Assembly (NCBI GenBank): GCA_047602475.1
Contig: JASGHE010000006.1
Location: forward strand, 620,001-684,000
Reading direction: 5' to 3'
From: JAEUIE01 sp047602475
GTDB lineage: Bacteria; Planctomycetota; Planctomycetia; Gemmatales; HRBIN36
DNA length: 64,000 nt
The position numbers were made by a program, and so were the translations under genes. Below the pieces are notes generated by a model that was not told the DNA's origin, did not search any database, and was given only the letters and a program-made list of their open reading frames with translations. Shown piece after piece: positions 9,604 to 17,667 of the stretch. The first letter of the stretch is position 1, and each line of letters opens with the position of its first letter.

Positions 9604-10107
9604 CTATTCCTCCTCATGAATGAAGGTGAAGTAGATCTTTTTGAGTTTGTTTCGTGTACGCTGAAGTCGCGATCTGACAGCCTCAATTCCTTCAGCGAGT
9701 TGTTCTGCAACTGCTGAGTATGATTTTCCTTCAACCTCAACAAGTTCGAGGGTTACACGATACTTACTGGGCAACAATTCAATCGCTTTACGGACGACAG
9801 CGCAGCGTTCAGCGGTACACATTGCCTCCAAAGTTGGAATTGACTTGTCCGGAAGCAAGTCTGGGAGAGTCTCGGACTGATGAGCGCTGCTTGCTCTGTA
9901 GTAGTCAATCCATCTGCACTTCGCGCAAGTGCGGATGCTTGATGTTGGCGGAATGCACATGTTCGAGACAGAGGTTCGAAGTACACTAATGAAGGTCTCT
10001 TGTATTACGTCTTCAATAAGCCCAGGCGGGCAACCTTGGCTATGTAAAAATGCGTGCAGATTAGCTTCAGAAACTCTCTGAAGCACCAGTAACTTGAAGT
10101 CATCCAT
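9604..10107 (-). CDS. Small sigma-70-like (ECF-type) factor upstream of cas operon
   Basis: A 167-residue protein with sigma region 2-like sequence (LIEDVIQETFISVLR, then IDYYRASSAH) and a clear region 4 (LLPSKYRVTLELVEVEGKSYSAVAEQL with a helix-turn-helix and RSRLQRTRNKLKK). A short cysteine-containing insert (RTCAKCRW) near residue 65 is unusual for region 2. The start at 10107 has GGAG 9 bases upstream; a GTG at 10122 is the alternative. Position suggests it could control cas expression, but no target promoter was identified. Confidence 0.75.
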   Translation of the reverse strand: MDDFKLLVLQRVSEANLHAFLHSQGCPPGLIEDVIQETFISVLRTSVSNMCIPPTSSIRTCAKCRWIDYYRASSAHQSETLPDLLPDKSIPTLEAMCTAERCAVVRKAIELLPSKYRVTLELVEVEGKSYSAVAEQLAEGIEAVRSRLQRTRNKLKKIYFTFIHEEE

Positions 10108-10298
10108 GTTCCGCCACTCCACATAGGTCTAACACTATGCAGACGGTCCAAGCGTGAAAAGGTGTTCAATGAAATTGTATTGACTATGACTAATAAACAG
10201 CTATTCTATATTTGCTTGCGGTGCAAGGCCGAATTGAAGGAATGAGATTGTTTTGACATTGAGTATGTGTTCCGTGTAATTCCTTGCATCGTAAGCAC

Positions 10299-10685
10299 TT
10301 ACGATTTTCTGATTCCGTCCAAAAGCCGCAGTGCCGGCCCCGAGGACACGCCTTCGTTCTATTCCCAACTCCGAATGGTGTTGACTGACACCATCAACCA
10401 ACGGGCGAATTGTTCTTGCGAAACCTTGAAGCGTGCCCGTATTGCCTTCAACCCCTTAGCGCTAATGGGCTCAGGCAATCGAGACCTGGAAGCCAGCAAC
10501 TCATGCCCCGGAACGGCGCACCGGACGCGTGTGCCATCGGGATAAAACTTTGTGACCATAATGGGCTCGTTGCGCTCAATCCGCTTCTGATGTTCTTTGC
10601 GAATAGCAATGATGTCACGAAGCAATTCTGCATCGCTCGGCCAAGCTGACTTTTTGGGTTTCTTCTTGACTAGTGTTGCTGGCAT
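10299..10685 (-). pseudogene. Xre-type antitoxin (HigA-like), interrupted by amber stop
   Basis: Residues 1-108 (10685-10359) end in a helix-turn-helix of the HigA/Xre kind (KVSQEQFARWLMVSVNTIRSWE), followed directly by TAG. Reading on in the same frame gives NEGVSSGPALRLLDGIRKS and then TAA at 10299. That matches the usual continuation of this family (WEQG..PSGPALRLLD.I...P). The TAG at 10359-10361 therefore replaces what is normally a glutamine or similar codon. The gene follows a truncated toxin gene after 12 bases. It could be dead, or the shortened protein may still bind DNA. Confidence 0.7.
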
Positions 10686-10697
10686 CGTGATTACTCC

Positions 10698-10841
10698 TTA
10701 TTCATTCTTGGCATAGACGTTGAATAGTTCAATGGTCTCGCGCTCACGAAAGACGATGTAGATTACCCTGGCACCGCCACGCTTTCCACGCCCATGCAAC
10801 TTCACCCTCAATTTACGATAACCACCGGTCAGATAAGTAAT
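10698..10841 (-). pseudogene. RelE/HigB-type toxin remnant (C-terminal half)
   Basis: This frame encodes about 47 residues of a RelE/HigB-like toxin: TGGYRKLRVKLHGRG, then KRGGARVIYIVFRERETIEL and NVYAKNE. Intact relatives are about 100-110 residues long and carry roughly 45 more residues before the TGG motif. Here the frame upstream of 10841 reads unrelated sequence and meets a stop at about 10900. The N-terminal half thus appears replaced, possibly by a repeat-like element. With the damaged antitoxin downstream, this is a decayed toxin-antitoxin pair. Confidence 0.65.
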
Positions 10842-10900
10842 GACCGATAGCGGTTGCAGGTTCGCGGCTCGGCAGGAGCTTCGCTCTCCCAGTTCATCAG
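10842..10900. repeat. Possible dispersed repeat at the toxin break
   Basis: The segment CTCGGCAGGAGCTTCGCTCT and its flanks replace the expected 5' part of the toxin gene. It resembles a short sequence I associate with intergenic repeats in Gemmata-type planctomycetes; this is from memory and there is no second copy in the window. The boundaries are approximate. Confidence 0.3.
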
Positions 10901-10935
10901 GTCATTTCTTTTCTGACAGGCAAAAAGAGCTGTAG

Positions 10936-12186
10936 TTATGCAGCCACATCCTCTTCACGTGCAATCTCTGCCAACTCCAACTGTGCGATCTGTGGCATCT
11001 TCGGGCCAAGGATACCGCCCAGGCCGCCGTAGAGGGCAGTCGTGTTGGAAACGGCTCGGTCGAGTTGTTTCTCCCGCTTGTTCCATATCCGTCGCATTGA
11101 CCGTTTCTCTGATTCAAGATCTTCCTTGAGCGAGATGAACGCTTCCACGATTCCTTCGACACGCTGGCGGAACTCGGTGCCAGTGAAATACTGATGGAGC
11201 ATGTCAGCCATCCCCTGCCTGCCTTCGAGGAGCCGATGGGTGCGAGCTACATCAAGAATGCCCTGCCTTAGGGCGGTGGCCAGCCCGGCCAGGCATGCAC
11301 GGCTGGTTACCCACACGCCGTCAATGAAAGCAAAGGTGGAAATGCCTTTGGGTAACTCCATGGAGACGAGCACTGCCACCTGGCCGCGAGCCGCCCGGAG
11401 GTCTTCGCGAAGCTTCCCCAGCCAACAGTCGTTAAATGACTTGGTACGTTTAGCTTCCCAAAGAATGGAGCCGCATCGTTGACCAGCTTGATCCACGACA
11501 TGTTGCAATACGTCGCCACCATTTTTCGAGACGGGAATGGGTTCGACGACATCATAAGGGAAGTTATCACGTAACAGATTCTCCAGCTCGACCTCCAGGA
11601 CTTCACCCTGAATCTGAAGCGAGCCCTGCTCAGCCTTGCGTTTCAGTTCACCAATCTGACGGCGAAGATCATCCACCAATTTTTCGCTATCAGCAGCCTT
11701 CAGACGATGCTCCTCATCTACCTGACGTTTGGCTTCTTCACGAATTTTGCTGCGTTCATCGTCGATGGTACGGGCGACGGTGAGTTCCAAGGCGCGCTTC
11801 TTCTCTTCCAGGTCTCGTCGGTCCTTTCGTAGCTCTAGCTCTTTCGTTTGCGATTCCGTCAGGTTCTTCCTGGTTTCCATTAGTTGTGACTGCAGTTGCT
11901 TAAACTCTAGAGAGATGGCATCTTTTGCCTCAGTAGCTGCTTCCAATTTCAACCGTTCTCGTTCATGAGCCAGCCGTTGTTCCAATTCCGTCTCCAGGGC
12001 GCGTTGGGCTTGGGATATCTCACGCTCACGATTTTTAAGAACATTTTCTCGTGAGGAAAGCAATGCTTCCTGGTGCTTGGCATGCTCTTGAAACTCCTCC
12101 CTTACCTGCTCACGCAGTTGTGTGGTAAGCACGCTGGAAATCTCAATCGGATAGCTGCATTTCGGGCAGAGGATGGCTTCGGACAT
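10936..12186 (-). CDS. DUF2130 coiled-coil protein, putative PD-(D/E)xK nuclease
   Basis: A 416-residue DUF2130 protein. The N-terminus has a short zinc-knuckle-like CPKC (7-10) but no second cysteine pair. Residues about 20-190 form a long, highly charged coiled coil. The C-terminal domain contains GGD (D225) followed by ILWEAKRTK (E244, K246), a pattern consistent with a PD-(D/E)xK active site as in RmuC-like proteins. The nuclease role is inference. It lies 120 bases after the HerA ATPase gene, with AGGAGA before the start and a large inverted repeat just upstream, and may belong to the same module. Confidence 0.82.
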   Translation of the reverse strand: MSEAILCPKCSYPIEISSVLTTQLREQVREEFQEHAKHQEALLSSRENVLKNREREISQAQRALETELEQRLAHERERLKLEAATEAKDAISLEFKQLQSQLMETRKNLTESQTKELELRKDRRDLEEKKRALELTVARTIDDERSKIREEAKRQVDEEHRLKAADSEKLVDDLRRQIGELKRKAEQGSLQIQGEVLEVELENLLRDNFPYDVVEPIPVSKNGGDVLQHVVDQAGQRCGSILWEAKRTKSFNDCWLGKLREDLRAARGQVAVLVSMELPKGISTFAFIDGVWVTSRACLAGLATALRQGILDVARTHRLLEGRQGMADMLHQYFTGTEFRQRVEGIVEAFISLKEDLESEKRSMRRIWNKREKQLDRAVSNTTALYGGLGGILGPKMPQIAQLELAEIAREEDVAA

Positions 12187-12200
12187 GGTTCGTCTCCTGT

Positions 12201-12266
12201 TGTAATTCGTCGATGTTGCCTAGCAGGCGCTTCTGACAGCGTCTATCAGGCAATTGGCGAATTACA
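12201..12266. repeat. Nested inverted repeat between herA-like and DUF2130 genes
   Basis: Outer arms TGTAATTCG (12201-12209) and CGAATTACA (12258-12266) are perfectly complementary. Inside them TTGCCT (12216) pairs with AGGCAA (12248), and AGGCGCT (12225) pairs with AGCGTCT (12238) with one G-U pair. The whole can fold as a long interrupted hairpin right upstream of the DUF2130 ribosome binding site. It could be an attenuator or RNA-processing site, a regulator site, or a small MITE-like insertion. Confidence 0.65.
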
Positions 12267-12306
12267 TTCGACACGGTGACGAGTATTGTGACAGCACTCT
12301 GGAATA

Positions 12307-14136
12307 TTAATCAACCATCTGCAACATACCACGCCCCGGCTCAAGCTGGACCAGAAGTGCTGGATCAATTCCCTGGGCTGAGACGATGGCTTGCCCCGGT
12401 GGTAAATGTTTGAGCCGCGTCCACATCGATTCCGGAACTCCGCCAACACTTTTTTTCAGTTGATTCAAAGTTGGTTCGTCGGCAATCTTCAGGAGAACCT
12501 TATTGTTGCAAAGGGAGTAGAGTTCATTCGGCAAGTGGCCCGGGAACTGTGACGCGAATGTCAGTCCCAACCATCGCTTGCGGCCACGTCGAGCAATTCG
12601 CTGGAGTTGCTCCATGACCATGGGAAGCTGCTTAGAGCGACCCGCGCCCACAAACTCATGGGCTTCTTCAATAATAATGACCGTTTTCGGTTTTTGCCCG
12701 ACCGGTGCAGCATCGTACAACTGATCCTGCGCTGCTGCCACACCTCGAAGCACATCGGCGATAGCGAGATTACGGTGGGTTGGATTGTCAACTGCTGCGA
12801 CATCGAAAATGACGACATGACCTGGCTTCAGCATATTCACAAAGTTAAGGGAAGTAATTGTGCGCCCATCGGCAGCAATGCTGTCGTGGCGATCAAAGAG
12901 CCGGCTGCGGTAAAGTTTGGCGAGCAAGCTGACAGTTTTGCGCCACGATGCCACATGGGCGTGTTTCTTCTTGACGTCTGCCGCTTTCTGTCGCAGGCGG
13001 GTTGCTTCATGCTTGAAACCATCGTCGTGGAGAAAGCGTTCTTGTATTTCGCCATTCCCCACGACTTCAGCGACAGCTTCGGCCATGTCCAGGACATGCC
13101 CCAGCCGCAATCCCGGATAACCGTTTTCTTGATCGTCCCAACTACGCAGTAGTTCTTCGTGAGCCTTTCTACGGTCATCAGGCAAAGTCTGGACATACAA
13201 CTCACACGCAGCATCATAAGCAGCTAAGAATCGCTCTGTCTGCGCTTCATTTCCCTGCAATAGCTCAGACGCTACATGGGGTGAGATGTTCGCAAACTCT
13301 ATGCTGAAACGGCGAATGGCGGGGTGAGTTGTATCACTCGGAGTTAAGTCGGTAGGCACAAGCAAGTAGTTGCTGGGAAGGCCAGCAGGTTCTAGCCCCC
13401 ACTGCCGTAGTGCCGGCAAGATGTTCGGCGAAGCAGCGGCTCGATGCAAGCTGGCATATTCTCCTTCCACATCCAAAAGCAGTACGCAAAAACCCGCTTG
13501 CGATTGTCGCTCGATCCATCCTGCAAGGAAAGTGGACTTTCCGGCCCCTGTCGTGCCTACTACCAGGCTGTGGCGGGGAACGTGATGTTTCTCCGTGCTA
13601 CGCAATCCAACTGAAACGCCGTCGTAGCCTACTGCCTTGCCAAGTCTCAGATCGCCGTTACAGGAGAGTGCAGATTGTGTTTCTTCCGTGCTCAGCAGTT
13701 TCACTGGGCTGTTCGGTCGGGGACGATAGAGAGGCACAATTTTCTGCCCATCTTTAATCTCACCCAAGATCTCCAGCGCTACCCACCCGTGATATGGAGG
13801 GGTGAACAATGCGTTTTCAATCTGGCTGATCACCAACGGCTGAGCCTGGGCCTGAATCCCCACTGGGGCTGCAAACGGTCCTTTCACAACTTGCCCTAAA
13901 TAGATTCGGTTGTCCGAACTTTCAATATGAACCAGAGCTTGCGTATTCCAACGATCAAACGTCTCCTGTGGAAAGACAGCCAGAACCGTACCATCCTCGC
14001 TTGTCTGCGGGGAATCAAACAACGTGCGTCCATCCGCATCATCAGGCAGCGGAGCCAGTCCATCCTGAAACTCCTGAGATTCAAGATGCAACATCACCTG
14101 CGGCGGCAATGGATCGGCTATTGATGACTGAGGCAT
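12307..14136 (-). CDS. HerA/FtsK-type ATPase (DUF87)
   Basis: A 609-residue HerA-like hexameric ATPase. The N-terminal 150 residues form a HAS-barrel-like region. Walker A GTTGAGKS is at 194-201, the HerA signature DVEGEY at 222-227, Walker B IIIEEAHEF near 487-495, and an arginine-finger/sensor region (RIARRGRKRWLGLTFASQ) near 513-530. Such motors translocate DNA and normally work with NurA-type nucleases or defence effectors. The gene starts 16 bases after the shifted-frame end of the NurA-like gene, so the two form a HerA/NurA-like pair. Confidence 0.9.
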   Translation of the reverse strand: MPQSSIADPLPPQVMLHLESQEFQDGLAPLPDDADGRTLFDSPQTSEDGTVLAVFPQETFDRWNTQALVHIESSDNRIYLGQVVKGPFAAPVGIQAQAQPLVISQIENALFTPPYHGWVALEILGEIKDGQKIVPLYRPRPNSPVKLLSTEETQSALSCNGDLRLGKAVGYDGVSVGLRSTEKHHVPRHSLVVGTTGAGKSTFLAGWIERQSQAGFCVLLLDVEGEYASLHRAAASPNILPALRQWGLEPAGLPSNYLLVPTDLTPSDTTHPAIRRFSIEFANISPHVASELLQGNEAQTERFLAAYDAACELYVQTLPDDRRKAHEELLRSWDDQENGYPGLRLGHVLDMAEAVAEVVGNGEIQERFLHDDGFKHEATRLRQKAADVKKKHAHVASWRKTVSLLAKLYRSRLFDRHDSIAADGRTITSLNFVNMLKPGHVVIFDVAAVDNPTHRNLAIADVLRGVAAAQDQLYDAAPVGQKPKTVIIIEEAHEFVGAGRSKQLPMVMEQLQRIARRGRKRWLGLTFASQFPGHLPNELYSLCNNKVLLKIADEPTLNQLKKSVGGVPESMWTRLKHLPPGQAIVSAQGIDPALLVQLEPGRGMLQMVD

Positions 14137-14152
14137 AGCACCCTCGGTAAAA

Positions 14153-14412
14153 TCAGATCGGTGTCAGAATGCGTCCGGAGCTGAACTGGCTGGCGGCTCG
14201 TTCTTTGGAATATGCTGCCTCCACTAACGAGCTGAAGCTTTCAATGCCTAAGCCGGTCTTCGCTCCCAGGCGAGCGAGTTCCAGAAGGAGTGGGTAGCCT
14301 CGATGAGGCTGCAGGGCAGCATCGGCCAAGGCGATTACTCCTGCTTCTAGAGCATGTTCGGCATGAGCAAAGAACAGTTGCGCCGCGCGGACCGCGTCGC
14401 ACGAAGTCCACC
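14153..14412 (-). pseudogene. C-terminal part of the NurA-like gene in shifted frame
   Basis: In the -1 frame this stretch encodes WTSCDAVRAAQLFFAHAEHA, then LEAGVIALADAALQPHRGYP and on to SFSSLVEAAYSKERAASQ, ending TGA at 14153. It is clearly protein-like and completes the preceding gene. It ends 16 bases before the HerA gene, the spacing expected for an operon. Adding one base, for example one more G in the GTGGGTGG stretch, rejoins the frames. No start codon or ribosome binding site of its own is evident. Confidence 0.7.
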
Positions 14413-15381
14413 CACAATCATCGACTCACCCAGTTTCTCAGCAAAAGCCAGTACTTTAGCTTTGCGAACAGGGTCATAAGTTCCACGTTCCACCATGTCT
14501 TGTAGAACAAGCTTCCCTTTTTGAAGTATCGCGATCTGTCCAGGTTCAAGTGCTCCTGCAATGGTCAGCAGGGCCCGGTTGGCATCTCGTTCCGATACGA
14601 ATACCCAACGCTTCTCTTGGAGAAGTAATTGCTCGAGGACGGGAAGCATTTCATCAATCAGTTCCATTGACCCCGAGCCTGTGAGGATTTCCAGAGGAGT
14701 GGGGACGCCGTGCCCCAAGCGCCAAGGAGTCGTCGTTCGTTGCAGGAGCGCCTTTCGTTCCATGGAGGCCATGATGCCGCGACGCAGCAAACTTGTGATT
14801 TGATCTCTGTTATTAACCGATCCACGGGCTGCACGTCGATCAAGGAACTGTCGCAGTCCCTCTACCACATCTTTATGATCGGCACTGTAATCGTGTCGGA
14901 GAAAGGTGGTTCGCCACGAGTGCATGGCTCCATCATAACGGGTCAGGCAAACGCCCACTGCCACCAGCGTGGCTGTCACGCCATCGTGGCCGGTGTTGGC
15001 ACCCTCTGCGGCAGTAACTCGACCGGCTAGTAGGATGTTTCGTCGAGCTACCTTCTGATGTTTCTCATCGACTGTATAGACACCAACGCCAGGAGGAGCG
15101 TCTGGAATACGTTTGAGCTCTTGCAGAATATTGTGACGAATGGCCTGATGAAGATTTCGCTCTGCCAGCACCGATTTTTTGATAGCTGAGGGGATGCGTT
15201 CCAGCATGACTTGGAGTCCGGCGTGATCATCCCATTGTTGTAGATCGAGGGCTTCACGCAACATTTGTCCAAGAGCTTCTTCAAGAGTGGCGGAAGTTAA
15301 TATGGGCTCGGGAGGCAGCATCTCTGGGGGTGCATCCGCCCGACGTTCACCCACCATAGAGGCAGCTGCATCATGCATCAT
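14347..15381 (-). CDS. NurA-like nuclease candidate, main open frame before a frameshift
   Basis: The frame runs about 344 residues but its last 20 (LRATRSARRNCSLL...) look non-coding. A one-base shift near 14408-14415 restores sequence that continues to 14153. The position next to a HerA ATPase, a VYTVDE segment about a third of the way in, and a GYPLLLELA segment near the true C-terminus suggest NurA (5'-3' nuclease). The usual VDGS motif is not clear, so this is tentative. ATG 15381 overlaps the end of the metalloprotease gene; the frame also has a GTG at 15390. Confidence 0.6.
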   Translation of the reverse strand: MMHDAAASMVGERRADAPPEMLPPEPILTSATLEEALGQMLREALDLQQWDDHAGLQVMLERIPSAIKKSVLAERNLHQAIRHNILQELKRIPDAPPGVGVYTVDEKHQKVARRNILLAGRVTAAEGANTGHDGVTATLVAVGVCLTRYDGAMHSWRTTFLRHDYSADHKDVVEGLRQFLDRRAARGSVNNRDQITSLLRRGIMASMERKALLQRTTTPWRLGHGVPTPLEILTGSGSMELIDEMLPVLEQLLLQEKRWVFVSERDANRALLTIAGALEPGQIAILQKGKLVLQDMVERGTYDPVRKAKVLAFAEKLGESMIVGGLRATRSARRNCSLLMPNML

Positions 15382-16129
15382 GATTGCCACATTTGCCGAT
15401 GGAAGGCAGGAACCATGAGCTGAATGCTCTATCGCGGTAGTTTCGTTGTAAGAGTGGTAGATAGCCGCGAGCCCAGTTCTCCGGCACGCCGAACGCTTGA
15501 TGTAATAACTCCAACCACTTCAATTTATCTTCCCGAGCTATGTGCCTTGTCCTGGCTCGTGCTATGACTTCTTTTCGTGGAGCAATCAAGAGACATGCGA
15601 GTGTATTGGCCCTCTGTTCTACCTCGGTTTCCTGTTTCTGTTCTTTGAATTGGTAGTGATAGAAAGCTTGAATCGGGGCTCCCATAGCCGTTGACATCAG
15701 TACTTCAACAGTTTCTGCTGGGCTTTCCTGATCCAGTAACTGTAGACCTCTCTCTCCATACCGGAGCTTCATGCGGCGACGTGGTAACTCATAATCAATC
15801 CAGAAATGAGCAGTCTCATGCGCAACAATCATACGCCGTTCATCGACAGACAAGGCGCTATCGATGAAGAGAACGGCATGTCCCTTCTGAGCGATGATGC
15901 AACCATCTAACCTTCGATTATTTGGAGGTTCAGATCTCGCAAAGCCTTTAGCTGACAACCACTCATAAGCACGTTGTGTCGTTAGTCCTTGCATTGATTC
16001 GATGGAAGCTGCGTAATGAATTGGCAGATAGCGTTCGACATCTCGGGGAAATGAATTTCTTTCCGGGATTGGCTCCCAGAAAGTTGCTGCACAATGCTCC
16101 AGGTCTTCAAGGTTTTTCATCGTCTTCAT
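15371..16129 (-). CDS. ImmA/IrrE-family metallo-endopeptidase
   Basis: A 252-residue protein with the zinc-protease motif HETAH at 104-108 (IVAHETAHFW) and a downstream glutamate in EVEQRANTLACLLIAPRKEV, the ImmA/IrrE/COG2856 pattern. Such proteases usually cleave a partner repressor after DNA damage or phage-related signals. Here the likely partner is the 128-residue protein encoded just upstream, which overlaps this gene; that is inference. Start 16129 is chosen over 16171 because the extension only reads through the upstream gene. The 3' end overlaps the NurA-like gene. Confidence 0.85.
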   Translation of the reverse strand: MKTMKNLEDLEHCAATFWEPIPERNSFPRDVERYLPIHYAASIESMQGLTTQRAYEWLSAKGFARSEPPNNRRLDGCIIAQKGHAVLFIDSALSVDERRMIVAHETAHFWIDYELPRRRMKLRYGERGLQLLDQESPAETVEVLMSTAMGAPIQAFYHYQFKEQKQETEVEQRANTLACLLIAPRKEVIARARTRHIAREDKLKWLELLHQAFGVPENWARGYLPLLQRNYRDRAFSSWFLPSIGKCGNHDA

Positions 16130-16493
16130 CTGATAGGAGTGGCGTTTCTGACGCAGCCATGAGCCAACCACTTTGATTGGCCTGTGGTTTTGCCTGTCCC
16201 TGCCATTGAGCGAGAGCCCATTCCTTGCGTAACAGCCCAGCTAATAGCGTTGGTGTTACCTTGCAGTGTTGGGAGATAGCCATAAGGTCATCCTGAAAAT
16301 GCTCCTGGCGGGGTGTCATGCACAAGCTTAGAGAGACCAACTGACTAATACTAATGTCAAGTTGCCTGGCTTGTTCTTTCACCTTCAACTTCTCTCGGCG
16401 ACGTTGCTGATAGAGCCAGTGCCCCACCCAGCTACTATCCTTGCGAGACTTGCGAAGCGCACTTTTCATCAAGGCTTGCTTATCTGAACTCAT
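16107..16493 (-). CDS. Hypothetical 128-residue protein, possible HTH partner of the protease
   Basis: Not assigned to a family with certainty. A basic N-terminus (SALRKSRKDSSW, QQRRREKLKVKEQ) precedes a weak helix-turn-helix-like stretch (KEQARQLDISISQLVSLSLC) and an acidic tail (LLSDEDDEKP). Small DNA-binding proteins next to ImmA/IrrE proteases are usually the repressors they cleave. Its ATG overlaps the stop of the sigma factor gene (ATGA), so translation of the two is coupled. Confidence 0.65.
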   Translation of the reverse strand: MSSDKQALMKSALRKSRKDSSWVGHWLYQQRRREKLKVKEQARQLDISISQLVSLSLCMTPRQEHFQDDLMAISQHCKVTPTLLAGLLRKEWALAQWQGQAKPQANQSGWLMAASETPLLSDEDDEKP

Positions 16494-17062
16494 GGCTGAT
16501 CCTCCCTGGCCAGTTGTTTACGCAGCCTGCTCACGCGCTGACGCAGTCGGTCAGACAATTGCTTCACAAGTGAGGTGGCTTCTGCCCGAGTCTTCTGAGG
16601 TGTGCAGAACGTATCAATGATCGATTCATGGGAGCGGTTCTCCATCCAGAGTTCCAGATATTTTCGTTCGTCGTCGTCTTTAGCCAGTTCGACGGCATAT
16701 CGTGCCCCCATTTTTTGTGTGGTGACCCAATCATCTATTTCATTCGAGGTCGGCGACTCATTTGTGACAGGCTCTTTAACCTTTTTTAACTCTCGCAGTT
16801 GGCGTCGCTGTCGTTTACGGATTCTATCGATGAGGCGTCTCTGTGCGATTTTCCTCAGCAGGGATATGAACTTCCCCTTTGTTGCATCCTCTTGTATGCC
16901 TTGGGAAGCAGCCGACCAGATCGCATCAATTACTGCATCGCTTATCTCATCTTGATCAACCGTGGGATTGGTTTTCTTCAAAATAGCCATCAATCGAAGG
17001 GAGTATCGCTCGTAGAGTTCAGCTACCCGGACACGTTCTTGTGATGAAAGTGGTGAGTACAT
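16490..17062 (-). CDS. Sigma-70 family (ECF-like) sigma factor heading the HerA module
   Basis: A 190-residue sigma factor. Region 2 includes DEISDAVIDAIWSAASQG and FISLLRKIAQRRLIDRIRKR; a linker with PVTNESPTSNEIDDW follows. Region 4 is diverged (KYLELWMENRSHESIIDTF, then RLRQRVSRLRKQLA). It is the first gene of the minus-strand run leading through the protease and HerA-type ATPase, so it may set that operon's expression. No anti-sigma factor is obvious unless the 128-residue neighbour serves as one. Confidence 0.8.
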   Translation of the reverse strand: MYSPLSSQERVRVAELYERYSLRLMAILKKTNPTVDQDEISDAVIDAIWSAASQGIQEDATKGKFISLLRKIAQRRLIDRIRKRQRRQLRELKKVKEPVTNESPTSNEIDDWVTTQKMGARYAVELAKDDDERKYLELWMENRSHESIIDTFCTPQKTRAEATSLVKQLSDRLRQRVSRLRKQLAREDQP

Positions 17063-17667
17063 GGTAAATCATGCCTATCATTGCTTATTTTCAGCATCAC
17101 TTCTTGAAATCTCCCATGCAACAGAAAACTGCTCAGTTTTAGTTAAATCAGCGTTGAAAGTGGCTAATTATCGGGGATTAGTAATAAAGGACATGCCCAT
17201 AATGTTTGTTAATGAACTGAGTGCAACCGAATCGACGGGTGGCCATCGAATTGTCCAAAAGGTTAACTCGGTGCCTTGTGAATAGCCGATCCTAACGCCA
17301 TTTGATCGCGAAACCCAAAACAGCCTCGCTTATGAGCAGAGTCGAATTTCTAAAAGCTGACTCAACGTGGCCACTAGGTTGTCGCCATTTTGATCTCTCA
17401 GCGGGCACAATTTCGAGATCGAAAAACTACAGAAACTCGGGTGATATTCACAGTTAATCTGATGACGGGATTCCCTGCATCCTTGTCTGAAGGTATTAGG
17501 CAAACCTTTGTGACGTTGTCATTTGAAAAGCATAGAACTCACCAAGTGTGTAAAGTCTAAATCTGAAGTAAGAGGGTTATGATCAACAAGAATGCTTATT
17601 TAACAGCTAGGGTTTCCGGCGTTTATCGCAGTTGTCGATCCTTGCAGTCAAATTTGGCCCATCTGTT
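17063..17667. other. 605-base region without a convincing gene
   Basis: The region lies between the divergently placed start of the sigma/HerA operon and the 3' end of ppa. A 74-codon plus-strand frame (17061-17285) has no ribosome binding site or protein-like composition and was rejected. The minus-strand promoter of the sigma/HerA operon must lie at the left end. No strong hairpin or repeat was seen. Confidence 0.6.

Noticed and set aside
10201..10401. 66-codon minus-strand frame
   Set aside because: It overlaps the antitoxin gene in another frame and looks like a shadow.
17061..17285. 74-codon plus-strand frame
   Set aside because: No ribosome binding site, poor protein-like composition and it begins at the divergent start of the sigma gene.
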